Origin: Lojkania enalia
Taxonomy: Eukaryota; Ascomycota; Dothideomycetes; Pleosporales
Reading direction: 5' to 3'
Assembly (NCBI GenBank): GCA_010094045.1
Contig: ML986633.1
Location: 205,511 to 269,510, forward strand
Length of the DNA stretch: 64,000 nucleotides
Shown here: one piece after another, positions 12,101-23,278 of the stretch
Numbering within the stretch: the first letter of the stretch is position 1
Layout of the letters: every line of letters begins with the position of its first letter
Program-made: the position numbers and the translations under genes
The notes under the pieces: generated by a model
What the model saw: only the letters and a program-made list of their open reading frames with translations
What the model was told of the DNA's origin: nothing
The model's database searches: none

Positions 12101-13493
12101 AGTTCTATCTTTCCCCTCATGATTGCTCGCTGAATAAGGGTCAGAGACTTGTCAGCACTGATCATGTCTGCGCCGGCTTTAACCAAGAGCCGGGTTATCT
12201 GGGTGTTACGTCGATCAATGGCTTCTTGAAGAAATCGGGATGCGTCAATGGCAGATGCCCCGATCAATGCTCCGACCTCTATGAGTAGCTTAACTATTTC
12301 TAAATTCTCCTGCACGATAGCGATATGAAGTGGTAGATGGGTGCTAGCAGTCATGTTGAAATCGGTGCCTAGTTCGATTAATCGGCGGGTCAATTCGATA
12401 TTTCCCTGTCGGATGGCTTCTTCAAGCGCGGATACTCCTCCTTGTCCATGAACATTAGCTCCAGCTCTTAAAAGGCGCTCTGCCAGATCCATATCCTTCT
12501 GGCATACAGCAGTAGCCAAGGGCACTCCAGTATCCTGTCCCCAGGCATCGAGGAATACGCCAGCATCGAGTAGAGCTTCAATAATTGTCGTCTTTTTCGC
12601 TTTAATTGCAGCTATAGATAGCTTCTTCGAAAATATCCTCGTAGTTGGTGTCCTGATGTGTAATAAAGCTCTGAGCAGGCCTCTATCTCCAGGGCCATCC
12701 AAGATATCGAGCATATCCGATGGAATTTCCATTAAATTATTCGAAATTAAGTACAGTAATGTTTCAAAATATGATGGAGCCGATCCTAGAATGTCATTAG
12801 TTGGCAAGCAACCTTCATATTGGCTCGGTACAGGGGCAATCGATGCGAAATGGCGTTCGTGTGAAGAGACAAAGTTCATATTACTCCCTATTCTGACATT
12901 AGCAAGCGAAGAGGGATGGGTTGGAGTCAACTATACTTATTGAGTCAAATTCAGTTTGAAAATAGAGCCAAGGCAAGTTTCTTAATAGGTCAGGGGCTAT
13001 TGGCGAAGAAGGTGGTGTAAATATTAACACTTCTTCGGGGAGCTCTGGATTGTGCAATAATGCACATCAGTGACATCTACTAAGGCTTTGACAATCTAGA
13101 GCATACCTCGAGCAAGTCCACTATGCCAATGAGGCATCCGATATCGGGCAATCTTTTTGCGAAGTTTCTCATTGGAAACCGGTCTCCCATCGATATGTAC
13201 CGTGCTCTCCTTGTGGTTCTTTTCTCGGTTTGTTACAATACTTGCCAATGCAGTCCATAGTGTGTGTCGTTGATTCTTACGAAACTCGTCGCCCCATTTC
13301 TTGAACTTGCTTTCATACGTTTTCTTCCTACTCCACATTAGACTTCACGTGGCATCTTCCATTAGAATGTGTAATACTTTTTATCAAATTGATGTTTATC
13401 TCTCATAAGCGCAACGACATCTTCTAGCTTCAAGCCCTCGACAATATAGTATTGCCAGATGGTTGGCTTGTATACATCCCATTGGTCCTGCAT
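9196..13493 (-). CDS. Clr5-domain ankyrin-repeat protein, with one internal TGA
   Basis: I model four exons: 13493-13378, 13327-13107, 13044-12937 and 12887-9196. The introns are 50, 62 and 49 nt, all phase-consistent. Exons 1-2 encode a Clr5 domain (start MQDQWDVYKPTIW; later KKTYESKFKKWG and FRKN), a putative DNA/chromatin-associated module of fungal proteins. A linker ending LPWLYFQTEF follows. Exon 4 carries roughly thirty ankyrin repeats (GADVNA, LLLDAGA, TALQLAA patterns) to the stop at 9196. The frame is continuous for 1,378 codons except TGA at 11346-11344, between LLIGAGA and VNEMCSYYFGG. Ankyrin stacks mediate protein-protein binding. Alternatives are two tandem ORFs (restart at ATG 11334) or a short intron; the obvious 47-nt one would shift frame. 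The exon structure is inferred from splice signals. Confidence 0.85.
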
Positions 13494-14468
13494 CTTACAT
13501 TTTACTTCCCTAGGATTGATAGTGTGAGGACCCAGTTGGTCTAGAAACTAATGTGAATGTGATACAATCAAGGCAATAAACTTATGAGTTGCTTAGTTCT
13601 GTCACCGCCAGTGCCAAAATTAGTTCAATCCGTACAGACAAAACTAATCCGTTGTAATTGAATATATCGTGAAGAGACGTTCGCAGTGTGGAGAAAATAT
13701 CGTGAGCCCTCTTGCTTAAGGATGAATGACGCATGATGCTTAAAAATTTGGCATTTGGGATAGGGAGTAACATAATCGACAAGTTTAAAAATGAGACGTT
13801 AGGGTTAGCCGACAAAGCGGCGGGGAGGTTGGGGTGACGTGGACAGGTAGGCTGATTGGCTTTTGCCAAAACCCTCCCTTAGCCTGATTGGTGTATTCCG
13901 AAACCCTCGCCAAGTTACAAAGCTTCTACTAGCTTCATGCACAGCTTACCCTGGCGAACACGGCCTGTGAGTGATCATATGAATAGGATTGGTTATTACC
14001 AAAATCCTCAGATCTTATCAGCGTTCACCGGTCCAAGTTGACGCTATGCGCCAAGTCGTTTATGGCACATATCCGTGCGGAGAGAGCAACCTCGTATTCT
14101 CTGAATTACTGTGCACCAAACCCCTCGCAGTTTATTATTGGTTGGTTGGAAAGTTCTACCGGGCTGTAGCCAGACGTCCTTGAACAATTACTAAAACCCT
14201 CAGTCAGATCCAGAGCCGAGAGTTGAGCAACTCAGTTCATCCCGCATATACCTTGGAAATGAGGCAAAGAAATGTCACAACTATTGGATATTTAAACACC
14301 TTCTCAGGGAACTTTTACATCGGATGGTGCGATAATCTTGTACTTGTTGTTTATCAGGAGGTGCACCAAGGCTATCGAACCCTTCTTCGTTTGTTTAGAG
14401 TATTTATCTAGGCTTTTATTCCCATCTAGTACTTTCACAGTCTTTTTCAATCTTTCATCTCATCCATC
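13494..14468. other. Intergenic between Clr5-ankyrin gene and first microprotein gene
   Basis: No gene is recognised. The motif CCAAAACCCTC and close variants recur near 13866, 13902, 14000 and 14195, and a short TTAGGGTTAG occurs near 13798. The last 60 bases before 14469 are a C/T-rich leader typical of fungal 5' UTRs. Confidence 0.4.
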
Positions 14469-14679
14469 ATGCGCATATCTATTGAGGCCCTTGTCGGAGT
14501 CATTGGCCTCTTTGTAGCTCTTCCACCCACCCTCCTTATCCTCTGGGCATGGCTACGACGTAGGAACTCGGGCCACGCAGACTTACACCACCATTCACAT
14601 GAGTTAAGGTACTCGTGCCAATCAGCAGCTCATTACTTCTTATAGGCTGACTACCTTACACAGAATACTCTTATATTGA
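14469..14679 (+). CDS. Single-span membrane microprotein, copy 1 (51 aa)
   Basis: Exon 1 is 14469-14608. The 55-nt intron 14609-14663 has donor GTACTC, branch-like CTGACT and acceptor CACAG. Exon 2 is 14664-14679. The protein begins MRISIEALVGVIGLFVALPP, runs through a hydrophobic helix of about 20 residues, then has an Arg cluster (WLRRRNSGH) and ends RILLY. The layout predicts one transmembrane segment with a basic cytosolic edge. Support for a real gene comes from the paralogue at 16701-16898, which shares the helix, the intron position and the five-residue second exon (RILIY). Function is unknown, and I know no characterised family. Unspliced, it would read on to a different tail ending at 14646. 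Confidence 0.7.
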
Positions 14680-15081
14680 AGCATGGAATTAGCGCTTTAC
14701 CATTCTATAATATCATTGCTATATATCACTTTGCATAGTTGGGGTTTATTGTCAATTCTTTTAGAGGTTATTCCAACTCGCATCGAATGCGTATATCTCC
14801 AACAATTCTCGTTGATAGGCAGAATTAAATCAATATCCCTGTTCATTTATATCATGTCGAGAATAAGACGATGGGCTTTAAAACTCAGAAGTAGTTCGTC
14901 TGAATCTACCAAGTTATCTCTTTGTCTCCATTTTGTACATCATCCTTTACACAACCCGAAGATCTGCGTAGCGATATAAAATACTGAAATAATAGACAGT
15001 TATCTTTTTTTCTGACTTCTCAGTATTCAGTCCGTTAATTCTAGAGCCTGACTGCTACTCTCCGCTTTATTCATTTATAAG
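14680..15081. other. Intergenic, no feature recognised
   Basis: This AT-rich stretch downstream of the first microprotein gene includes a frame at 14683-14979 that is hydrophobic but shows no family resemblance. It could be 3' UTR sequence. Confidence 0.4.
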
Positions 15082-15222
15082 TGTAAGGTTATAAGAATAG
15101 CACGATCCTTATTGAGGACTAGTCCGGATATAATACGTAGGACAGACAGCATAAGTAGCCTTGATCCTCCATAGGTACGAGTCAACACAATTTTTCCTCC
15201 TTATCCGCTCCGATACTTTACA
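15082..15222 (-). mobile_element. Solo LTR, family B (copy 1)
   Basis: This 141-bp element reads, on the minus strand, TGTAAAGTATCGG... to ...AACCTTACA. It is clearly related to 34763-34908 and to the partial copies at 42845-42966 and 46605-46690. The flanks are ataag (left) and acgag (right); these differ by one C/T and one A/G transition, so a decayed 5-bp duplication is possible but not proven. Confidence 0.75.
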
Positions 15223-16700
15223 ACGAGACGCAAATAACATCTCGATCTGACACTCTGCGCACTTACATCCTTCATAGAAGCAATATTCCACGAGCAAAAC
15301 TAACCTAGTCTTCTTACATCTAGGACTCGCGCGAAAACCCGATAGCCCATGACCAAACGTCGTCCTCATTCTCGTATTTTCTACTTTTTATACACTTACT
15401 TTCTAACAATCGACTCACCTATATACCTACACATACTCATAAAAACCATACAACATCCGGAGATAAGGTTTACGGAAATTAGTGCATTTGATGCCGGAAT
15501 ATTATACAATCATCAATCAGAAGGTTACTCCAATCAGATTGCATCCGTTGATGAATAGTACTACTGCAGGCCACGTTACGTGATTCTAACGTCGAGTACA
15601 TGCTTAATATGCTTGGCTGATAGAGCCCGTAAGTATACGGCTCTGAATTAGAGGCGCAAAATAAGGAGACATTGTAGGAAGTTATAGAAGTATGTTACAT
15701 AAACATTACTGTGCTTTTCTACATAAGAAATGTGCACTACCTATTGTCCCGTTTTCCTCCAACAGCAACAATTCTAGTGAATCTCTCGACGAACTGAAAG
15801 GAAAAAACACACCTAGCGGAATCTAACAGCCAATGAGAACAGTAATCGATGGAATTGCGGATCAAGGATTGGACATAAATTATACAGAAAATGTAGTGGG
15901 CTTGATCACGTAGAAGGCGTGATCACGCGCTTATGGATACATTAGCCGATATGATTGGCCAGCTTCAAGGGAGGGTATCAGGCTTCCACAAATATCGACG
16001 CTTTCTAAATCTGGGTAGAAAGACGAGATATATTTAAAGTAACTAGTATGGTTTAAAAGCTAGTTGCTTCCTTAGGCCACGGCGCAGCGGAAGCTTTATA
16101 CGGACAACAGATATCTTCTTCGAAAGCAGTGCTCGCCGGCTGTGCATAGCTTGGGGCGGACATCCCGACAGCTATACGACTCCGGCAGGGGCTCGCTAAC
16201 CAGGACGTTAGAAAAAGGTTAGTTAAATGTCAATGTGGGGCGTTGGGCTGCAGGAACCTAAGAATTTAGGAGAATTTAGGAGAATTTAGACGTATTTAGG
16301 CGTATCGACATAAGCGTAGGCCAATAAAAAGTGATAATCTGAGACAGTGGGTAACATGCGGTTTACCTTGTGCTTGTGCATCCCGGACCCCGATCGCATC
16401 AAGATCAAGTATTTGGTCGCCTTCTAAAAGAAATATTGTTACTAGCATGAAATATTATCGAGTTTGCTACTAGGGATGTAAGTAATAGGGTTATTGCGTA
16501 GACTATCACCACCAGAAGTCACCACCCGGTATTTAAACGCTCACAAACCTTCATAGAGCGCTCCTCGCTCAACTAAATAGCACCCAAATTCTCAGGTTCT
16601 AGTGCTACTGATAAGCCTACCAATCAAACTAAGCTTTCTATAATCGGAGCACCCTCCCTATACTAGCTTGGAGCACCCCCAGGCCTCCACTCTACCTACA
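15223..16700. other. Intergenic upstream of microprotein copy 2
   Basis: No gene is recognised. A short tandem repeat lies at 16257-16307. The region just upstream of 16701 is C/T-rich, like the leader of the first copy, but otherwise not alignable by eye. Confidence 0.4.
16257..16307. repeat. Short tandem repeat, about 11-bp unit
   Basis: Three to four copies of GAATTTAGGA-like units stand head to tail, followed by GACGTATTTAGGCGTAT. This is a microsatellite-scale feature with no coding potential. Confidence 0.6.
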
Positions 16701-16898
16701 ATGCAAATATTAGTCGAGGCTCTCGTCGGAATAATTGGCCTCCTCATAGCCTTACCGCCCTCTCTCCTCATTATATGGTCTTTGTTGCGACGGAAAAATG
16801 GGGCCCGTGCGTATGCGCGGGAGTTGAGGTACGCATCTGCATGGAGCCTAATAACTTGTACTGTACTTATGGCTTGGGATAGGATATTAATTTACTGA
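16701..16898 (+). CDS. Single-span membrane microprotein, copy 2 (47 aa)
   Basis: Exon 1 is 16701-16828, intron 16829-16882 (54 nt, donor GTACGC, acceptor GATAG) and exon 2 16883-16898. The protein starts MQILVEALVGIIGLLIALPP, has one hydrophobic helix, then LLRRKNGARAYARELR and the terminal RILIY. Compared with copy 1, the helix core (EALVGxIGLxxALPPxLLIxW), the RR(K/R) stretch, the ELR|RI(L)LY junction and the intron phase are all kept, while intron sequence is not. That pattern suggests selection on the spliced product. Unspliced, the same frame ends at the same TGA with an 18-residue insertion, so intron retention would still give a protein. Confidence 0.72.
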   Translation: MQILVEALVGIIGLLIALPPSLLIIWSLLRRKNGARAYARELRYASAWSLITCTVLMAWDRILIY

Positions 16899-17348
16899 GT
16901 GAAGGGGGAAAGACACTCGTTGTTCATGGCTCAGTCGTCTAGCGCAGGTATATCTGGCGACTGATTTGGAGGACGTATGTAGTGGATCTTTTTGTACACT
17001 TCAAGTTCTCATATCAAGGTTCCTTTTTTTTGTCCTGGTAGTATTATGCTTTTCCTAGGTGCCTTCCATATACGCTTCCAGCCCTTCCCTCTCATGTCAT
17101 CCCCAGATCAGCCCTTCTCTTTTCCTAAACCACTTCACCGTTGTCGCGGAAAGCTCTGCGGAAAAGAGAGTTAGAAATCCTTCAGATATTCACATTGAAA
17201 ATGCCTCCAGTACTCTAGGAAGTCCTATCATACAAACCAACGAAGTGTGCTTGACCAAGAACACAAAAATGCTCTAAAAATACCACAAACGCCTTGTTGA
17301 ATACTCCCATTTGAGATCGAATAGAAGTCCCCACACGAACCTAATTCC
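16899..17348. other. 3' flanks between microprotein copy 2 and the MFAP1 gene
   Basis: These genes converge here. Only short frames are present. No repeat or RNA gene is seen. Confidence 0.45.
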
Positions 17349-18599
17349 TCATCTCTCATCAACTCTTGACCTCTTGCGCTCCCTTGACGACTCCTCACCG
17401 AACCGTTTCCGTTGGCCCAATGGCCGTGCATTTGCCCCGGTCGCACCCTTCCTATCCTTCGTCTCATCTATATACCTCTCATCTCGATCCCTCCTGTCAC
17501 GGTACGAATCACTCTGAAACCTCTCATCCTTCGGCCGATCCCACGAATCACCTTTCGGTCCCCTCCTCTCTCCATAATCCGCCCAACGTCCTGTATCTTC
17601 ACTCCTCATATCCTTGTACCTCGTCCTCCCTTTCTTGCCCAGCTTAGTCATATCCCTAATCTGCATATACTCCGGCAGCACCTCCCTATTCGTACTATCT
17701 TCGAACCTTGCACCCATAACATTTCTCTTATCGACGCCAAGCTCCTTCAATTCCTCATTGAAGAAAGCGCCTTTGTGGAAATACTTCTGCATATATTGCA
17801 TCTGGCTCCTATCGCCCCTCTCCTCCTTCTGCTTTTCGATAAATTCGCGATCTTCAGCTTCTCGTTCCGCAGCGCTGAGGTTCTTCCGCCGTTCTATCTC
17901 CTCACGCTCCTTTTCCACTTCCTCGATGGCTACCCTCTCGCGCCGTATGCGTTTCAATTCTCGAAGTTTCCAGGCTGCGTATTCGGCTTCAGGGTCCACG
18001 TTATCCGTGTCATCCACCGCGTTGATATCCACTTCTTCGACATTATCATCCCAGTCCCTTCTCCCCGCCGCCTTTTCTGCAGCGCGCTGCTCGATTTGTT
18101 CCTGGACTAGGGATCGGGTTTGCTGTTGGCGACGCGCTTCTTCCTCAGCGGCTAGTTCGTCAGCGGATTTTGCGGGCGTGGAAGACAGATTTCTCTGGCT
18201 CTTCCTTAGGAATACGGGCCGTAACAACTTTTTTGGCGCCTCATCCTCACTACTTTCCTCCTCTTCTGATGAAGATACAGTTTCTTCGCTCTGACTTTCA
18301 TTCTCCGAGTTATCTTCCACTGACTCTCCTTCACTCTCCGTCTCGAATTCAGCCTCCAATCGCTTCCGCTCCTCTTCTCTTTTCTGCCGTGATGCAAAAT
18401 TACTTTTCAGTGCCGATTTCGGGAAAGAGGATGCGAGGGGTGCGGATCTTGGCTTTATCAACTTCTTCTGCGGCTCTTCTTCGGACGAGGATTCTTCTTC
18501 GGATGAGGGTTGTTCGACTTCTAGGGCGCCAGGCTTTCCAGCAAAGTGGCGCGTGCGGACAGGTTGCGCCGTCATCTTCTTCGACCTGGGGGGGGGCAT
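17349..18599 (-). CDS. MFAP1: MFAP1-family spliceosomal protein, 416 aa
   Basis: This single-exon gene starts at ATG 18599, reading MPPPRSKKMTAQPVRTRHFA, the usual fungal opening. Upstream codons in frame are leader. The N-terminal third is acidic and serine-rich (EEESSSEEE type, several blocks). It is followed by a long Glu/Arg-rich helical region and the conserved MFAP1 core with QMQYMQKYFHKGAFF, LPEYMQIRDMTKLGKKGRTRYKD and a DTGRWADYG segment. The C-terminus is rich in Arg/Asp. MFAP1 homologues are nuclear components of the spliceosomal B complex that contact Prp38 and act in pre-mRNA splicing. All other frames over this span are shadows. Two features fit a housekeeping gene: intact reading and no introns. 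Confidence 0.95.
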   Translation of the reverse strand: MPPPRSKKMTAQPVRTRHFAGKPGALEVEQPSSEEESSSEEEPQKKLIKPRSAPLASSFPKSALKSNFASRQKREEERKRLEAEFETESEGESVEDNSENESQSEETVSSSEEEESSEDEAPKKLLRPVFLRKSQRNLSSTPAKSADELAAEEEARRQQQTRSLVQEQIEQRAAEKAAGRRDWDDNVEEVDINAVDDTDNVDPEAEYAAWKLRELKRIRRERVAIEEVEKEREEIERRKNLSAAEREAEDREFIEKQKEERGDRSQMQYMQKYFHKGAFFNEELKELGVDKRNVMGARFEDSTNREVLPEYMQIRDMTKLGKKGRTRYKDMRSEDTGRWADYGERRGPKGDSWDRPKDERFQSDSYRDRRDRDERYIDETKDRKGATGANARPLGQRKRFGEESSRERKRSRVDER

Positions 18600-18897
18600 T
18601 TTGAAGATTGAAGAGCCGTCTGGGGGAAGACAGGTAGAGGATGCTGTAGCTGTTGGATGGAGTGGAGTGTAAATGTTGGAGGTACAATGCGCCGTCACGG
18701 AAATTTAATTTAGCGGCTTGGCGCAATGTAAGGCTGAGGGTCTGTGCGACATTGCGGGGATTGAATATGAACTAATAATAATTAGCAGAAGCGGAAATGA
18801 TTGAGGCTACAGTATAGGCGCAACTTGTCGGTTCACTACATAAAGGAAATGGCACCGTAAAACGCACGCCTAAGGTTCACATCTCTATAATCATCAT
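18600..18897. other. Promoter-side region of the MFAP1 gene
   Basis: About 300 bases separate the MFAP1 start from the 3' end of the RNA ligase pseudogene. Nothing else is recognised. Confidence 0.4.
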
Positions 18898-19992
18898 TTA
18901 AGCGCCAAATATAACCAATCCGTATGGCTCTTGTCCACAGACATACTCCGCTTCTCGGTGCTTCTTTGGATACCACGGCCTAGCAACTCGGATAATCTCT
19001 GTCCTTAGCAATTCCTCATTCACACCATTCCCCTCAATACAACCTTTCTCCTTAACAAGTACATCTCTCTGCACCCACTTCAAAAACTCCCCAATTCCCT
19101 TCATCGTCCTTTCCACACCAATCTCTTGTAGGTGATCCCACCCCCGATCTAGCCTCTGCTTCGAACACTATAACTTTGCAAGCCTGGTTGCGAATTCCCT
19201 CTTCACATTGCTATCTACAAGCTTCTTTGGCGCGGGCGTGAATGTGGGTTTAAACCGTCAGCCTTTCGTCTTGAACTAGTAGTCCGAGTTGGAGATATAC
19301 GGCACAAGCTTCCAGACTATCCCCTCCCCCTCGCCCGCCACGCCAAACGACTCTGCGAATGGACACTTTGTAGCGATTTTCCTGGCCAGCGGCTCTAGCT
19401 CAGCGATCGTGCGCTGGATATCTGCAGGCTACAACGTACTGTGGAAATAACCTGCACGTGAGACATTAAATATATCAGCGGCTGGGACTTCGATGTCGGC
19501 ATTGTCGTGGTCGGCGATCCAATTGTTGTTTATTTTGACGCTGCTGACGACGAGGCGTTTGGAGAGGGAGGAGATGGCGACGTGCTTTTGGACTTTTTGG
19601 CTCACCCATTCGCCGGCGATTGTTATTGGGACGCTTGGGCCTAGTTCGGCACCGGGATGCAGAGCTTTCTAGCGGACGATGTACTAGGTTTTTAGATTGA
19701 GGATCGCGGAAGTTCTCTGCGCCATTGCAGCGGCGAAGCCGGCATTATCCACTGTCGCGAGCATATTAGAATTGTTGCAGGATTGGAGGACGACAGTATT
19801 GTCTAAGTAGATTAGGATGTCGGCGTGGGTGCCATGGAGTTTGACTGTGCCAACAATGGGGATGTGATTAAGAATAATTTCCTTTTCGTGATTCTCTGGG
19901 TCGTGATGCTCCCATTTTAACCTTTTCATGACCTCTTTGATGCGGTTTGTTATTTTAGGATACAGTGTTGATGGCGACGTAGTGGTCTCCAT
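18898..19992 (-). pseudogene. Nucleotidyltransferase-type RNA ligase, six in-frame stops
   Basis: A single frame runs 365 codons from ATG 19992 to TAA 18898 with no frameshift. The ligase superfamily motifs are visible. Motif I is GTVKLHGTHAD near residue 53, with the nucleotide-accepting lysine in a K-x-H-G context. Motif IV is EGIVWK and motif V is FKTKG. A helical tail of about 100 residues follows (GEFLKWVQRDVLVKEK). Six nonsense codons interrupt it: TAG at 19686, 19671, 19431, 19278 and 19170, and TGA at 19260 (first base on the minus strand). Each could arise from a Gln or Trp codon by a single C-to-T or G-to-A change, as in RIP or deamination. Family members seal RNA ends via a ligase-AMP intermediate. 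The present copy should be dead unless the transcript is edited. Confidence 0.8.
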
Positions 19993-21049
19993 TCAGGATT
20001 CAAGCGTTTCAACTAGAAAGTATGAATAATTCTAAAATATTGACGGTAGTAATCTGGTGATATATCAAAGATATAAAAAGGACGACTACATGGACTAGAG
20101 TGAAAAGCGACGCGCGGAACCGTGAGCGACTTATTTCTGCCTCCAGAAATTTGGAAGGGCGCAAGGTGGCTCTACCTGCTATATGACTCGGCCTCCGCGG
20201 TCGCACTATAATCTTGGTTCGTGCTTGAGGAAGTGGCGGCGCATGACTGAGCAATGGGAGTTGTTGTTAGAATTCTCGGAGAGTATTAGGAGATATTCAT
20301 TTTGCATTGAAATCAAGCTGGAGTGAATCTCACGGAATTGAAGGTTGGGGGAGAGATGGTGCTGACAGGTTCGTTTGGCCTGGCGAGAAGTGGCGAGCTG
20401 CGATTCGCTACGTAACCGTGGCCTCCTTTGGGTTAGCGTTAAGGTCTGAAATACTTCTGCGGAGCAGTTCCTGCACTCTAGCTCAGACTTGATCGGAGTC
20501 CCTGTTATCTAAAGAGCATCCTTATTAATTAACATAATGAGTATTAAGGTATTGTTAATAATAGTACGTGTTCATGTGCTTAACCACTATTGCCTACTAT
20601 TCGGCACCATTTAGTCTCGCCGCAACTCCTCCTCACCACATCTCCCCGAGAATTGCAAACATATGTATCACGCGCAAAGGAAAATTCAAGCCTTCATCGA
20701 TGATAAGCATGACCAGCCACTCAGATCGCGCTCTTTGTCGCTAGTCTTGGCGACGACGAGGTCAGAACATAATTGACTGCTATCTATTCGTGATAAGCTC
20801 TAGGTTGTCCTCGGGCATTAAAGGGATATCGCGGCTCGGGTTCGGGCTTTGGTCATGAGAATCGCTCAGTGATAGAGCTATTACGTACAATATCTTGCGA
20901 GGGGTTGTGGCCGGAATTATTGTATGTTGAGGCCGGAAGCGTTCCGGCCACGAGATATAAGCAGATTCCGAGCGACCAATCTCGGAGTTCTCTTTGATCC
21001 TCCAAATACTATTTTTGGAATCAATACAATTCCGGCTTCGAACTTCAAT
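19993..21049. other. Intergenic upstream of the IDO gene
   Basis: No gene is recognised. The IDO frame is open back to ATG 20924, but the family starts later, so 20924-21049 is probably 5' UTR. Short AT-rich palindromic-looking bases occur near 20520-20570. Confidence 0.45.
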
Positions 21050-22696
21050 ATGGCGACTCCTGGCTTTGACTTTCCTGTCCTAATGGATACCAGTCCGGAA
21101 GATCACTCTCTCCCGGCGTTCATGGTCTCAACTGCCCGTGGCTTTCTGCCTCGTCAAGATCCCGTCGTGGAGCTGCCGCCGGAGTTCAAGGTCGTCGAAT
21201 CACTCCTCAATCGCATGCCCGTCAAGACTCGGACTGGCGAGCCGGGACTCCTGGCAAACTTTACTTTCGGTCCTACTCTTGATCAAGAACTCTTGGACTT
21301 GTCGTCAGAGGTGGAAAAGTACCGGGGTGACCTCGTAGTTATGAATACATTATACCGTGACTACTCCTTTCTGGCCTCAGCGTATCTACTTGAGCCATGC
21401 CACGAGCGGTACCTGCGAGGAGAGCCGTATGGTCTAGGCAGACAGTCCCTGCCACGGAGCATTGCATTACCGATAGTCAAGATTGCTGAGATGTAAGTCA
21501 TGTCGATTAAGCGTCCTGTCGTCAGATACCGTCGATCCCTCTTTGTCCTGCCCATGTTTCTGTACTACACTGGCTAATCACGTGAACGCGCGTCAGCGTC
21601 GGATTCAAGCCATTCATGGAGTATGCTGGCTCATATGCGTTATTTAACTATCGACTTGAGAGCCTAGAAAAGGGATTGGAGTATCATAACCTTCGGTTGA
21701 TACGCGCGTTCGAGCATGGCTTAGATCCTACGTCGTCCGAAGCCGGGTTCGTACTTGTGCATATTGCAATGGTGAAGGAGTCTGGAGCGCTGGTTGAGGG
21801 AGCTGTTAACATGCTTAATGGCAGTGCTTTGCGCCATCGAGAGCGTTTCGATGAGGGACTGCGGACGTTGGTCGAGGGGTTGAGAAAGGTCAACGCCGTC
21901 ATGAACAGTGGGTCGTTACTACTGCTCAATAGCCTCGTATTTCGGACTGACGCCTATGGTAGCGATGTGGAATCGGAGCAAGCCGCAGAGCTATACAACT
22001 TTTCGTACATTCATCTTCGGGATTGCGTCGCAGTCAATGTTTCCGAACGGCGTAGTCTACGAAGGCGTCAGCGACGAACCGATGTCTTTTAGGGGAGAAT
22101 CTGGCGCAAATGACAGCATGGTATGTTGCTAAAATGCTAGTGCATTAGCTTCTCTAATAATCTCTAGATCCCGCTATGCGACAATCTGCTTCAGATCCAA
22201 ATGCCCCAGACACCGCTTACGGAGATCCTAAAAGATTTTCGTCAATACCGTCCAGGTAACCATCGCGAGTTCCTCGAAGCGGTACGCGAATCTGCTGAAA
22301 AGTCAGATCTTAAAGAGTTCGCACTGGGCGATCCGGTATCAGCCGCATTGTATCTGCAAGCGCTTGATCAGGTTCGCGATTTCCGGTGGCGGCATTGGTG
22401 TTTTACGCGTGAGTATATTCTCAAGCGTACTATGCATCCGACCGCAACTGGAGGGAGTCCAATTGTAACAGTGAGTATCTATATGGTTTGTGTTCAATCG
22501 CTAATCGACGCTGATAACGGTGCAGTGGCTCCCAAACCAACTGCAAGCCGTAATGGCTCAGATGGTTGTCACGGCAGGATATTGTGGGGCGGTGAATGGA
22601 GTGAGCGATATCATGGACACGGTGGATCACCAGCGTGAAACTCTTCGGAAAGAAGTCGCCAGGTATTGCGGAGAGAGGGGGGTCGCAGCTCCCTGA
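21050..22696 (+). CDS. Indoleamine 2,3-dioxygenase, 461 aa
   Basis: There are five exons: 21050-21492, 21597-21907, 21963-22120, 22168-22470 and 22526-22696. All have canonical GT-AG borders (GTAAGT, GTGGGT, GTATGT, GTGAGT donors) and consistent phases. Family landmarks occur in order: GFLPRQDPVVELPPEF; SIALPIVKIAEM joined to VGFKPFMEYA; MFPNGVVYEGV followed by FRGESGANDSM in the substrate/haem pocket region; then VRDFRWRHWCFTREYI, whose His is in the position of the proximal haem ligand, and ATGGSP. IDO opens the indole ring of L-tryptophan with O2 to N-formylkynurenine, the entry to kynurenine and de novo NAD synthesis. It is cytosolic. I start at ATG 21050 (MATPGFDFPVLM). The length is normal for fungal IDOs. 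Confidence 0.93.
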
Positions 22697-23278
22697 GCTG
22701 CTTGCCGATTCATCTGAAGATTCGATTTATCCGAACGGTTATCAGCGGACAGGACTTGCGCTGCAGGCAGGGAGACTGGTGTAGTGTCACATGGCTCGTG
22801 CTCGCAAAGGCTGTGAGCCCTTCTCGTGTTTGCGCCCTTGTGGGAAGTCTCTAGTGATGTTGTGGCGGTGCGCGTAGCTTGTGGATCAATGAATTAGCAA
22901 ACCAAAGACCTTGAATAACCAAAAACGTGCATTTAAACACGAAGCAGCAGCACAAGTCATCCAGAACAACTTCACCGTGAGTGAGTCAAGGTGGGGAGCG
23001 TAGATGAATGTGTCTGACGGGTCCAAGCGTCATGCTCCTGCGGCGTATGACTCGTTTCGTTTTATCGATAAGATATTTAGCCCGCAACACCGCACCTCAT
23101 GCCCGCTCTCCCCAGAGCTCCTCACCGTCTTCCGCAGCGACACTCTTCTCAATGAAAGCGCAGCAGAATCCCATGGAATATTTGCATCACACTAGAAGAC
23201 GGCACTGTAAATTCATACTCCGGCACGTTTTACGGGACTCAACTTGTGCGGGACAGGGGTGAGGGCGTTGTAGCAACT
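22697..23278. other. Intergenic between IDO and GTPase genes
   Basis: Short frames only (for example 23008-23262). This region is likely the IDO 3' UTR and the GTPase promoter/leader. Confidence 0.4.

Noticed and set aside
13798..13807. TTAGGGTTAG as an interstitial telomere
   Set aside because: Under two repeats; chance occurrence is likely.
16257..16307. CRISPR-like array
   Set aside because: Units are contiguous without spacers and far too short; it is a plain microsatellite in a eukaryotic genome.
17412..18294. Long plus-strand frames of 226-232 codons opposite the MFAP1 gene
   Set aside because: They are mirror frames of the low-complexity acidic MFAP1 sequence; the minus strand carries the recognisable protein.
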